From NCBI GenBank assembly GCA_944320495.1, contig CALUHR010000005.1, positions 124,001-188,000 on the forward strand: a stretch of 64,000 bases of DNA, read 5' to 3'. This stretch comes from Candidatus Methanomethylophilaceae archaeon. GTDB taxonomy: Archaea > Thermoplasmatota > Thermoplasmata > Methanomassiliicoccales > Methanomethylophilaceae. This document shows positions 16,150-23,614 of the stretch, piece after piece. The translations under genes and the position numbers were made by a program. Under the pieces are notes generated by a model. That model was not told the origin of the DNA, ran no database searches, and saw only the letters and a list, made by a program, of their open reading frames with translations. Every line of letters begins with the position of its first letter. Position 1 is the first letter of the stretch.

Positions 16150-16942
16150 CTCCCCGTACAACGGCATGACGGCGGTTCTCTACGCCCGCGTATCCACCGA
16201 CGACAAGGGACAGACCACCGAATCTCAGGTAAGGGAGATGAAGAAGTGGTGCGAGGCCAATGGCGTCGAGATCCTCGGAATCTATCAGGAGGAGCAGTCC
16301 GCCAAGGACCTGGACCGCCATGAGCTCGATTCGGTTCTCGGGCGCATCGCAAGGGGAGGTGTCAACATCCTCCTGGCGTGGTCGGAGTCTCGTCTGTCGC
16401 GTGACACCAAAGACATGGAGTACATCGTCGCGCAGACGAATCAGTACCACACCGTCATACGCTACGTTACCAACTCGGCCACCGCGCCGGAGGACGCCAA
16501 CGGCAAGCTGCTGAACAACATCGGCACATGGCAGGCGCAGGTTGAGCGTGAGAAGCTCTCCATCAACACCAAGAACGGGATGCTCACAGCGAAGCTCGAC
16601 GGCAAGCACTGCGGTCGCATGCTCGCGTTCTGCTTCTCCCACAGGGTTGCGGAGAACAGGCCGATGGTGCAGACTTCCCCCGATGCGAAGAAGCGCACCG
16701 TCATCATGTCGCTTGACAGCGTCATGGACCTTGCCCGTCAGGGCTATACGGTGAACTATGCGGCGAAGATGATCATAGGCATCGACCCTAAGACGCTCCG
16801 CAACGCACTGAAGAAGGAAGGTGTCCTCGAAGAGTATGAAAATCTCTCGGAAATGGCCCGTCTGAGACGGGAACAAGGGGTTGCGGGAACAAGGGTATCG
16901 GAACCCCCCGAAACAACGGGAACAAGGGGTGATGCCCTATGA
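16142..16942 (+). CDS. Serine site-specific recombinase
   Basis: 266 residues. The catalytic resolvase domain covers about residues 10-150: YARVSTDDKGQTTESQ (nucleophile Ser18), ILLAWSESRLSRDTKD (arginines), then the long E-helix region. Residues ~195-235 form an HTH (MDLARQGYTVNYAAKMI). It is shorter than large serine integrases. The last ~25 residues (QGVAGTRVSEPPETTGTRG) are encoded by a repeat array that continues past the gene. Candidate for the element's integration or inversion function. Confidence 0.8.
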   Translation: MSDSPYNGMTAVLYARVSTDDKGQTTESQVREMKKWCEANGVEILGIYQEEQSAKDLDRHELDSVLGRIARGGVNILLAWSESRLSRDTKDMEYIVAQTNQYHTVIRYVTNSATAPEDANGKLLNNIGTWQAQVEREKLSINTKNGMLTAKLDGKHCGRMLAFCFSHRVAENRPMVQTSPDAKKRTVIMSLDSVMDLARQGYTVNYAAKMIIGIDPKTLRNALKKEGVLEEYENLSEMARLRREQGVAGTRVSEPPETTGTRGDAL

Positions 16943-16989
16943 CGGGAACAAGGGAACCCTTGTTCACGCTCGATGAACCCTTGTTCACG
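16868..16989 (+). repeat. Six-copy array of a 12-bp element, with one perfect palindrome
   Basis: CGGGAACAAGGG occurs directly at 16868, 16884, 16917 and 16943, and inverted (CCCTTGTTCACG) at 16957 and 16978. Copies four and five form GAACAAGGG-AA-CCCTTGTTC. The array spans the end of the recombinase gene and the start of the RHH gene, in different reading frames, so it is selected at DNA level. Candidates are a recombination/accessory site or an RHH operator. Confidence 0.8.
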
Positions 16990-17406
16990 ACTGAAGGACC
17001 CAAGGAGGACGTTTCCGCGCCCACTTCGGTGCGTGCCTACGTCATGATGCCTCCGAGCGTCGTCGGTCGCTTCAAGGAGATCGTCGTCGCAGAGCGTCGC
17101 ACGACGTCCGTCGTGATGCAGAGATGCGTAGAGGACTTCCTCTCCAAGGCGAACAACGAACCCCGCCCGTACATACCGTACCCTCTCCACGACGAGAAGA
17201 ACGTGAAGATGTACTACACGCTCCCATCGTCGCTCAATGAGTCGTTGAGACGCAGATCGAAAGAGGAAGGACGCGATGTTGCGACTCTCCTTCTCCGCGC
17301 ACTGCTCGACTACTGCGAGGGGAGTCCGGACGATCCCGTCAAGCTGAGATTCGGCGGATCGCAGATTTCGGGCGACTCGAGTTCGAACGGAGGGATGGTC
17401 GGATGA
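16939..17406 (+). CDS. Ribbon-helix-helix-like DNA-binding protein
   Basis: 155 residues. Two copies of an RHH-like unit are visible: SVRAYVMMPPSVVGRFKEIV...VVMQRCVEDFL (about 30-70) and VKMYYTLPSSLNESLRRRSK...TLLLRALLDY (about 90-130), which together could form one intramolecular RHH pair. Its first 30 codons overlie the repeat array. Likely autoregulator. Confidence 0.65.
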   Translation: MTGTREPLFTLDEPLFTTEGPKEDVSAPTSVRAYVMMPPSVVGRFKEIVVAERRTTSVVMQRCVEDFLSKANNEPRPYIPYPLHDEKNVKMYYTLPSSLNESLRRRSKEEGRDVATLLLRALLDYCEGSPDDPVKLRFGGSQISGDSSSNGGMVG

Positions 17407-17768
17407 CTGACCATCCTTGGGATGAACTCGGTCGTCCCGATGACAACGGGTGCGAGGGACAGCAGGAGGTCACACCTTCCGCAGACGAGTACGAAGTACC
17501 CATCGTCATCTCCTCGAAGACGGCGGACCTCCTCGAGACTGCGATCCGCACGTTCGGGCTCGACGCCGACTCGACGATCCGCGCGCTGCTCGAGTCTCTC
17601 GACTGCTGCGGATTCGAGACGCCGTCCCTCCTCCCTCCCCATATAGATTCTATTATAGGGGAGAGGGTCGGGGACGGGAACTTCCACAGCAGGGACGAGG
17701 CCATCCGCCACTACGTCCTGCTCGGGCTCTACCACGAGCAGTCCGCGACAGGGGGGTGCTTCCTCTGA
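17403..17768 (+). CDS. Ribbon-helix-helix-like protein
   Basis: 121 residues. EVPIVISSKTADLLETAIRT...STIRALLESL resembles an RHH unit, and DSIIGERVGDGNFHSRDEAI...YVLLGLY resembles another. Overlaps the previous gene by 4 nt. An AT-rich imperfect palindrome (CCATATAGATTCTATTATAGG, 17639-17659, given here as its outer parts CCATATAG and CTATTATAGG) sits within the coding region and may be an internal promoter for the genes that follow. Confidence 0.55.
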   Translation: MTDHPWDELGRPDDNGCEGQQEVTPSADEYEVPIVISSKTADLLETAIRTFGLDADSTIRALLESLDCCGFETPSLLPPHIDSIIGERVGDGNFHSRDEAIRHYVLLGLYHEQSATGGCFL

Positions 17769-18367
17769 ACACCATCTACCGCAAGACCGCGGACAGCACC
17801 CTCAGGTGCGTGGAGGAGCGCGCCCGCACCGTCAACACCGACGACAGCTTCGTGATGGGCGTAACCGACCTCTTCGTCTACGGCGAGTACACCGGCGGAA
17901 GGGGACCCTACGGGAGCCTCGATGTCGGCGTCCGCCTCTCCTGCAAGTGGGAGGGCGAGACCGCCCGCTACCTCATGGAGCTCAAGCGCGACGAGCACCG
18001 CTACAAGGACGGCAAGGACCGCCAGAACTGGCCGGCCCTCGAGGTCCTCAAGTACCTCAGGAGCCGCCGCACCGTGACGATCCGTCTCTTCGGGGACGAG
18101 CCCACGCCGAGGGACGCCATACCCCTCGCGCTGGTGCCCGTCACGATCCAGAACGAGCAGCCCCCCACCGTGAGGCGCTGCGACTGCGGATGCAGGGCCA
18201 GGCTGAACAAGGTGTCCGAGAACGGGTTCACCACCTACTCCGTCGGATGCTGGGGCTGCAAGAGGTTCACGAAGCCGAGGGCGACCCTCGTTGAGGCCGT
18301 CAGGGATTGGAACGGGGGTGACTGCTATTACCTCCGATCTCGGACCCCGCATACCCACCGAGGATGA
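17765..18367 (+). CDS. Hypothetical protein with C-terminal Lar-like zinc ribbon
   Basis: ~200 residues if started at CTG 17765, which overlaps the previous stop as CTGA; other small genes here overlap as ATGA, GTGA or TTGA, but no ATG lies near. The N-terminal ~130 residues are unknown. The C-terminus has CDCGCRARL...CWGCKRF...LVEAVRDWNGG, the Cys-Cys/Trp-Asn layout of Lar restriction-alleviation ribbons. It overlaps the methyltransferase gene by 50 nt. Confidence 0.5.
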   Translation: MNTIYRKTADSTLRCVEERARTVNTDDSFVMGVTDLFVYGEYTGGRGPYGSLDVGVRLSCKWEGETARYLMELKRDEHRYKDGKDRQNWPALEVLKYLRSRRTVTIRLFGDEPTPRDAIPLALVPVTIQNEQPPTVRRCDCGCRARLNKVSENGFTTYSVGCWGCKRFTKPRATLVEAVRDWNGGDCYYLRSRTPHTHRG

Positions 18368-19940
18368 CCCGCTCCGCGTCGTAGAGCTGTTCTCCGGCAT
18401 AGGCAGTCAGGCCATGGCCCTGAAGAGGCTCGGCGTACCCTACACGGTCGTCGGCACCTCCGAGATAGACGGACCCGCCATGAGGAGCTACGAGGCCATC
18501 CACGGCCCCGTCAACCAGCTCGGCGACATCACCAAGCTGGAATCGCTCCCCGAGTGCGATCTCGTCACCTACTCGTTCCCGTGCCTGACGGGCGACATGC
18601 CCGTCCTGACGTCCAAGGGCTACATGCCCATCCGCTCCATCGAGCCGGGCGACTGCGTGTACTCCCTGGACGGGAAGTACCACCGCGTACTGGCCAGCGG
18701 ATGCACCGGCACGAAGCCCACGTACCGCCTGAAGGTCAAGGGACACAAGGAGGTCAGATGCACCGCCGACCACTCCTTCCGCGTCCGGTACGCGGACGGG
18801 GGCATCGGCTGGGTGTCCGCCACCATGCTGGACCGCCTCGGGGAGGCCAGGGTCGTCGCGTGCGACGGCGAGGCGGAGGACAGGCCGGTCCTCTCCCTCT
18901 GGGAGGTGGAGTCGGTGACACCCACCAACTACGCCGAGAACGTCTACGACATCACCGTCGAAGGCTCCCAGAGCTTCGTCGTCAACGGACTCGTCACCCA
19001 CAACTGCCAGGATCTCTCCGTGGCGGGGATGCAGAGGGGTATGGAGCTCGGCTCCGGCACCCGCTCGTCCCTTCTCTGGGAGGTCGGCAGGCTCATCGGC
19101 AAGGCGGTCGAGGACGGACACCCGCCCCAGTGCCTGCTGATGGAGAACGTGGACGCGATCCTCAACCAGCTGAACATCGACGCCTTCGAGGCGTGGATCC
19201 GCGTCCTCGAGAAGCTCGGGTACACGTCCACCTACCGGGTCCTCAACGCCGTCAACTACGGCGTCCCCCAGAACAGGAGGAGGTGCTTCATGGTGTCCTA
19301 CTACGGGAACCTGAAATATGTCTTCCCCGAGGGGCACCCGACCGACAGGCGTCTCCGTGACGTGCTGGAGGACGACGTCCCCGAGAGCTTCTACCTCTCG
19401 GACGATAAGATCGCCAAGTACGAGGCCCACAAGCGCCGCCACGACGCCAAGGGCCACGGACTCGGCTGGAAGCCCGTCACTCCCGACGGGATCGGCCACC
19501 CGACCACCACCAAGCCCGACCGTCAGTCCCAGAACTTCCTCATCACCCAGGGCTCCCTCGCGGAGTACCGCGCGGAGCACAAGGACGATTCCGAGTCCGC
19601 CGACGGGGCGAGCATCGTGATCGCCGGCAAGATCGACTGCGGCTACGACTACCGCGGACGCGTCTACGGCGACGAGGGGATCTCCCCCGCACTCAACGCC
19701 TGCGGAGGAGGGGACCTCATGCCCAAGATTGAGGTCGAGGGACACGGGGAGGTCGCACCATCCGACGGACCCCACGATGCATCCCTGGCATTCAAGGGCA
19801 ACATCACGTCCACGGGCGTCCAGTCCGGCCGCGTCTACGGGGACGACGGAATCGCTCCGACCATCCCGTCCCAGCCCTTCCAGGGCCCCACGCCCCCCGT
19901 GATGGAGGACGGCCACACCAGAGGTGACGTCGATGAGTGA
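18318..19940 (+). CDS. DNA cytosine-5 methyltransferase, N-terminal part, interrupted by a mini-intein
   Basis: Motif I VVELFSGIGSQAMALKRLG, motif IV SFP-[intein]-CQDLSVAG, motif VI LLMENVDAI and motif VIII QNRRRCFMVSY identify a C5-methyltransferase. Motifs IX and X are absent and are found in the next gene. The catalytic cysteine of the PCQ motif is the +1 residue of a 141-aa intein, so splicing is needed to make an active site. The C-terminal target-recognition part has repeated units (GRVYGDEGISPALN, GRVYGDDGIAPTIP). Start GTG 18318 is chosen for its G-rich upstream; TTG 18291 is possible. Confidence 0.85.
   Translation: MTAITSDLGPRIPTEDDPLRVVELFSGIGSQAMALKRLGVPYTVVGTSEIDGPAMRSYEAIHGPVNQLGDITKLESLPECDLVTYSFPCLTGDMPVLTSKGYMPIRSIEPGDCVYSLDGKYHRVLASGCTGTKPTYRLKVKGHKEVRCTADHSFRVRYADGGIGWVSATMLDRLGEARVVACDGEAEDRPVLSLWEVESVTPTNYAENVYDITVEGSQSFVVNGLVTHNCQDLSVAGMQRGMELGSGTRSSLLWEVGRLIGKAVEDGHPPQCLLMENVDAILNQLNIDAFEAWIRVLEKLGYTSTYRVLNAVNYGVPQNRRRCFMVSYYGNLKYVFPEGHPTDRRLRDVLEDDVPESFYLSDDKIAKYEAHKRRHDAKGHGLGWKPVTPDGIGHPTTTKPDRQSQNFLITQGSLAEYRAEHKDDSESADGASIVIAGKIDCGYDYRGRVYGDEGISPALNACGGGDLMPKIEVEGHGEVAPSDGPHDASLAFKGNITSTGVQSGRVYGDDGIAPTIPSQPFQGPTPPVMEDGHTRGDVDE
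18582..19004 (+). other. Mini-intein (141 aa) at the catalytic cysteine of the methyltransferase
   Basis: Begins with Cys (block A CLTGDMPVLTSKGYMPIRSI), has the splicing block B TADHSFRVR (Thr-x-x-His), block F ENVYDITVEGSQSFVVNG and block G LVTHN, and is followed by Cys+1 of the host motif CQDLS. No homing-endonuclease motifs (LAGLIDADG or HNH) fit in the ~75 residues between blocks B and F, so it is a mini-intein. All residues needed for standard class 1 splicing are present. Confidence 0.9.
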
Positions 19941-20418
19941 CGACACAGTGGTCTACCCCTGCAACACGAGGAAGGGCTACATGGTGGCCAGCGAGGGCGA
20001 CGGACTCGTCACGATGCGTCCCGAGAAGGCCCGTGGCACCGTACAGCCCCAGAAGGCGCCCACCCTCACCACGGGTGCCGCCTGCGGATGCGGTGTCGTC
20101 GTCCGCGACGGACCCGAATCCCCGGAGTGCGAGGGACACGGGGAGGTCGCACCCTCCGAGAACCCCCACGGCAAGCTGAGGATCCGCTACCTCACTCCCC
20201 GCGAATGCTGGAGGCTGATGGGACAGCCCGACTGGGCGTACGACAGGGCCGTCGAGGCGGGGACCGCCAAGACCCAGCTCTACCGTCAGGCGGGCAACTC
20301 GATCGTCGTGGACATCCTGATGGCCATCTTCAAGGGCATGTACGTGGACCGCACCTGGGAGAAGCGCAAGTTCAAGCCAGTCTCCCTGGACGATTTCACG
20401 AAGGGGGGATCGGAGTGA
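19933..20418 (+). CDS. DNA cytosine-5 methyltransferase, C-terminal part (motifs IX-X)
   Basis: 161 residues. The C-terminal half contains motif IX (RYLTPRECWRLMGQ) and motif X (YRQAGNSIVVDILMAIFKGM). The N-terminal half continues the recognition region: CEGHGEVAPSENPHG repeats VEGHGEVAPSDGPH of the first gene. The ATG overlaps the first gene's end by 8 nt. The two proteins together make one complete enzyme, resembling the naturally split M.AquI type; an old frameshift is the alternative. Confidence 0.8.
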   Translation: MSDDTVVYPCNTRKGYMVASEGDGLVTMRPEKARGTVQPQKAPTLTTGAACGCGVVVRDGPESPECEGHGEVAPSENPHGKLRIRYLTPRECWRLMGQPDWAYDRAVEAGTAKTQLYRQAGNSIVVDILMAIFKGMYVDRTWEKRKFKPVSLDDFTKGGSE

Positions 20419-20528
20419 TCGGCCCCTACAGCTGTCCCAAGTGCGGGACCACGTTCTACAGCCAGGACGAGGCCATCGAGCACTTCGCCGTCTGCGGCGG
20501 CTACGTCACCGAGGAGGGGTCGGAATGA
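20415..20528 (+). CDS. C2HC zinc-finger micro-protein
   Basis: 37 residues from GTG overlapping the previous stop. Nearly the whole protein is one finger, CPKCGTTF...EHFAVC, spacing C-x2-C-x12-H-x3-C. The same spacing occurs in three longer proteins of this element (25393, 30182, 30565). Confidence 0.6.
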   Translation: MIGPYSCPKCGTTFYSQDEAIEHFAVCGGYVTEEGSE

Positions 20529-21067
20529 GCGACACCCGTATCCGCATCCCCCTCCCCGAGGGATTCACCGTCCGCGACCTCTGCTGGCTCCTAGAGAGGG
20601 CGGAGGCGCTCAGGGACTGGGACTGGAGGGACGACGGCTACCCGGACGACATCTGGGACGACAAAGCCCTCACCCTCTACGCCGACGACAAGTTCGGACG
20701 CGAGGACGTCAGGAGGTTCAGGGACCAGCTCCGCTACCACAAGTGGGATGTCGAGCCCGACTACGAGCCGACGCTCGCTTGGATCGACGGCACCGCCATC
20801 CCCTTCCCAGAGGGCTTCACGGTCCGCGACCTCGCATGGCTGGAGGAGGAGGTTGCGAGGATACTGCGCGACTGCAACATCATCCCGCACCCCGAGACCA
20901 GCACCGACGCGGACATCGTCTGGTACCCCGACTGCCTCCGCATCTACATCGAGATCGACGAGGGACACGCCAGGGAGCTCAGGCAGGCGCTCCGCGACCG
21001 CGAGTGGGACGTGAAACCCGACTTCGAGCCAGTGTTCGCATGGGCCGACGGGGGTGAGTCCCCATGA
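20525..21067 (+). CDS. Hypothetical protein with internal duplication
   Basis: 180 residues made of two copies of a ~90-residue unit: each starts with (I)P(L/F)PEGFTVRDLxWL and ends with W-D-V-x-P-D-(Y/F)-E-P-x-x-A-W. The unit is acidic with central W-Y-P-D or W-D-D-K. Family unknown. Confidence 0.6.
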   Translation: MSDTRIRIPLPEGFTVRDLCWLLERAEALRDWDWRDDGYPDDIWDDKALTLYADDKFGREDVRRFRDQLRYHKWDVEPDYEPTLAWIDGTAIPFPEGFTVRDLAWLEEEVARILRDCNIIPHPETSTDADIVWYPDCLRIYIEIDEGHARELRQALRDREWDVKPDFEPVFAWADGGESP

Positions 21068-21426
21068 CCGTCAAGATGTACGTCGAGATGAGGGAGAACT
21101 ACCCATGCACCGACGTAGAGGTGGAGATGACCCTCTCCGACGGCGACAGATCCGCCTGGTACGACTTCATGAAGTGCCGCGGACCCGTGTCCCTCTTCTG
21201 GGACGCCAAGGCCCACAGACTCATCATCCAGACGCCCAAGGTCTACGAGACGAAGGAGTTCCTTGAGTGCCGCAACTGCCACGCGTGGCTCCTCGGTTCC
21301 GAGATCTCCGAGGACAGGGATGGGTACGACGGCGACTGCTTCAAGAGGTGCCCGTGGTGCATGGGCCCGTCCGCCTTCGATCTCATGATGCCTGTCAGGT
21401 TCGAACCGGGGGGGGGTCGTCCTTGA
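21064..21426 (+). CDS. Hypothetical zinc-ribbon protein ending in a poly-G run
   Basis: 120 residues. A ribbon CRNCHAW...CPWCMG occupies about residues 69-101. The frame ends just after nine consecutive G (21408-21416); one fewer G would join it directly to a methyltransferase motif in the next frame. Confidence 0.55.
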   Translation: MTVKMYVEMRENYPCTDVEVEMTLSDGDRSAWYDFMKCRGPVSLFWDAKAHRLIIQTPKVYETKEFLECRNCHAWLLGSEISEDRDGYDGDCFKRCPWCMGPSAFDLMMPVRFEPGGGRP

Positions 21427-21643
21427 CCCTTTCCTCGGCTCCGGCACAACAGCCGTCGCCGCCAGGCAGCTCGGCTACGACTGGATCGGCATCGAGATCG
21501 ACCCCGCGTTCTGCGAGGTCGCCCGCCGGCGCATCGCTGGTTCAGCACCGTCCCTCACGGGACTTGAGCGTTTCGCAACCGTTGGTTCAGCGGACGCTCT
21601 CGAAACCCTACGCACAAACCGCTCAACACCCAGAGGAGAATGA
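21389..21643 (+). pseudogene. C-terminal remnant of an N6-adenine/N4-cytosine DNA methyltransferase
   Basis: An open frame without a start codon encodes VVLDPFLGSGTTAVAARQLG, then IGIEIDPAFCEVARRRI, the AdoMet-binding motif I and following helix of beta-class methyltransferases. The catalytic DPPY part is missing from the neighbourhood. It lies in the frame after a G9 run at the end of the preceding gene. Best read as a remnant, unless frameshifting at the G run makes a fused protein. Confidence 0.55.
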
Positions 21644-21647
21644 AACA

Positions 21648-22103
21648 ATGGATGGGAAGAACAACAAGAACCACGACATGACCGAACTCGCGGCCGCCCT
21701 CGTGGACGCCGTCAGGACCGCCCGCGACCAGGGATGGGAGATCAAGGCCGTCAGGGTCAGCAAGATCACCGATCCCGACATCCCCGAGGACGAGGACGAG
21801 ACCCCCTGGGGCCAGGTCGAGGCCATGCTGGACGCCTGCGAGGACTCGAAGGAGGACGGAACGGACGACGGACGCTTCGACGGCGACGACGTCTGCATGA
21901 TCGTGAACGTCGCGGCCATCGCCACCGCGGTGGAGATCATGGGGTCCGCCCTCAAGCTCCTCGAGAACCCCTGCTCGGGGGACGATGAGTTCGACGCCAA
22001 GGTGAAGACGGCGGCGGGGGTCATCGGAAGCACCCTTGACATGGTCTACAATACCTGCGAGGAGGCCAGGGAGTCCATCTTCGACGACGGGGGTGAGGAG
22101 TGA
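21648..22103 (+). CDS. Hypothetical protein
   Basis: 151 residues, very acidic (EDEDETPWGQVEAMLDACED, DDGRFDGDDV) with a C-terminal helical half. AGAGGAG lies 9 nt before the ATG. First gene of a new group leading to the clamp gene. Function unknown; the acidity suggests a DNA mimic or clamp-associated factor only as speculation. Confidence 0.55.
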   Translation: MDGKNNKNHDMTELAAALVDAVRTARDQGWEIKAVRVSKITDPDIPEDEDETPWGQVEAMLDACEDSKEDGTDDGRFDGDDVCMIVNVAAIATAVEIMGSALKLLENPCSGDDEFDAKVKTAAGVIGSTLDMVYNTCEEARESIFDDGGEE

Positions 22104-22360
22104 TGTCCTCCGGGGCAGCCGTCATCAGCACCGCCGTGTTCGGAGGCAACGACCACACCCTGGACGTCATCCAGAGGATGAGGCCCTTAGTCACCGTCAT
22201 GAAGGCGGGCTCCGAGGAGCTCCGCAAGCAGGTCTACGACCTCGATGAGGACGTGGCGCCCCGTCTCGGGACACCGCTGTCCTCCATCATGACCGACCTC
22301 CTCAACTTGGAGCGCGAGATGGACGCCATCGCCGACGGGATCGTCTGGGGGGATGAGTGA
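22100..22360 (+). CDS. Hypothetical helical protein
   Basis: 86 residues; GTG 22100 overlaps the previous stop, with ATG 22103 directly after. Helical throughout (TVMKAGSEELRKQVYDL; LLNLEREMDAIADGI). Immediately precedes, and overlaps by one base, the PCNA-like gene. Confidence 0.55.
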   Translation: MMSSGAAVISTAVFGGNDHTLDVIQRMRPLVTVMKAGSEELRKQVYDLDEDVAPRLGTPLSSIMTDLLNLEREMDAIADGIVWGDE

Positions 22361-23085
22361 TGGCAGCCGTCACCACCATCAGCAAGGCCAACCTCGTGAC
22401 CCTCCTCGGCCAGATCCAGACCGTCGTCCGCGAGGACATGTGCATCGAGTACACCCCCGACGGATGGAGGATCAAGGCCGTGGACACCGCCCACGTGGCC
22501 ATGATCGACATCATGGTCTGGAGCCAGACCGCGATGGAGGCATACCAGCCGGACCCCAACATCCCCGAGGTGTACCTCCCGATCAAGAAGCTGTCCGACG
22601 CCCTCACCATCTTCCCCGACGACAGCCCCGTCACCCTCACCGACGACGGCACCACCACCAGGCTGGACTGCGGGAAGATGCACCGTGTCCTCCGCAACAT
22701 CGCAGTCCCCGGGACGCCCAAGCCGAAGATCCCCGCTCTGGAGCTCACCTGCATCTTCGAGCTGGACACCTCGGAGATCGGCAGGATGATGCAGAAGGGA
22801 CTGTCCGTCTCGGACCACTTCCGCATCACCTGCGGACCCGAGGGCCTGAGCATCGTCATCGTCAACGACGACGGGGAGGAGGTGGCCTACGACGACCCCG
22901 AGAAGAAGTCCGCCGACGGAACCACATACTCCGCCATGTTCCCACTGGACTACTTCGTGTCCGCCCTGAACGGACTGAAGGGTTCCATCCTCGTGAACAT
23001 GGAGACGGACTTCCCCATCGCGCTGAACAGCCAGGCCCCGTTCACGACCAAGTACCTCCTGGCCCCCAGGATCGAGGAGGAGTGA
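22360..23085 (+). CDS. PCNA-like DNA sliding clamp
   Basis: 241 residues, near the usual 245-250. The archaeal PCNA pattern is visible across its length: WRIKAVDTAHVAMIDIMV in domain 1, LPIKKLSDALTIFPDDSPVT, the hydrophobic LELTCIFELDTSEIG of the second domain, and the C-terminal FTTKYLLAPRIEEE, matching the conserved Y-(L/M)-(L/A)-P-(R/K)-I/x-E-E end. Trimeric processivity factor for polymerases. A clamp carried by a mobile element suggests it steers its own replication. Confidence 0.85.
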   Translation: MAAVTTISKANLVTLLGQIQTVVREDMCIEYTPDGWRIKAVDTAHVAMIDIMVWSQTAMEAYQPDPNIPEVYLPIKKLSDALTIFPDDSPVTLTDDGTTTRLDCGKMHRVLRNIAVPGTPKPKIPALELTCIFELDTSEIGRMMQKGLSVSDHFRITCGPEGLSIVIVNDDGEEVAYDDPEKKSADGTTYSAMFPLDYFVSALNGLKGSILVNMETDFPIALNSQAPFTTKYLLAPRIEEE

Positions 23086-23098
23086 GGGGGCGGTTCCG

Positions 23099-23614
23099 TT
23101 GATCGTCACTCTGGACGAGATCTTCGAGCGCGTCAGGCAGGGGCAGACGCCCCGCCAGGTCGCCTCGGATCTCGGCATAACCATGAGCGCCATCCGCAAC
23201 AGGATGCGCGAAGCCGGCCGCTGGGACGAGTTCCTGGCGGTGGCCGCCATGACCACCGCGGACCTCGTGGCCGCGGTGGACGTGGGGGCCCTCATGGCCA
23301 AGGCGTCCGAGGGTGTCAGCCTCAACCGCGCATGCGTGGAGCTGGGCTACACCCGCGCGGTGGCCGAGGAGGCCCTCGAGTCCGTGGGCAGGACGGCGGA
23401 GTACCACGTGCGCCGCCAGGCGGCCAGGATGGGGATCCCCGTCCCCTCCCTGGACGCCATGTCCTACCACAGGGGTCCGAGGACCGCGATCACCACCGTC
23501 ATCCCACTGCTGGACGACGAGCGGAGGGCCTCTGTCCTGGAGGCCCTGACCGCCATCGACGGCATGATCCGCGACGGTGCGACGCTGTCCCGTATCTGCG
23601 GGGGATCCCCATGA
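23099..23614 (+). CDS. Helix-turn-helix protein
   Basis: 171 residues from a TTG. N-terminal HTH of the recombinase/transposase kind: IFERVRQGQTPRQVASDLGI then TMSAIRNRMREAGRWDEFL. A second HTH-like stretch follows at about 70-100 (VSLNRACVELGYTRAVAEEA). Possibly a small-terminase-like or regulatory DNA-binding protein; no clear family. Confidence 0.55.
   Translation: MIVTLDEIFERVRQGQTPRQVASDLGITMSAIRNRMREAGRWDEFLAVAAMTTADLVAAVDVGALMAKASEGVSLNRACVELGYTRAVAEEALESVGRTAEYHVRRQAARMGIPVPSLDAMSYHRGPRTAITTVIPLLDDERRASVLEALTAIDGMIRDGATLSRICGGSP

Noticed and set aside
16868-16989. Repeat array as a possible CRISPR
   Set aside because: Units are only 12-13 bp, spacers are irregular and short, orientation is mixed and the array is inside coding sequence.
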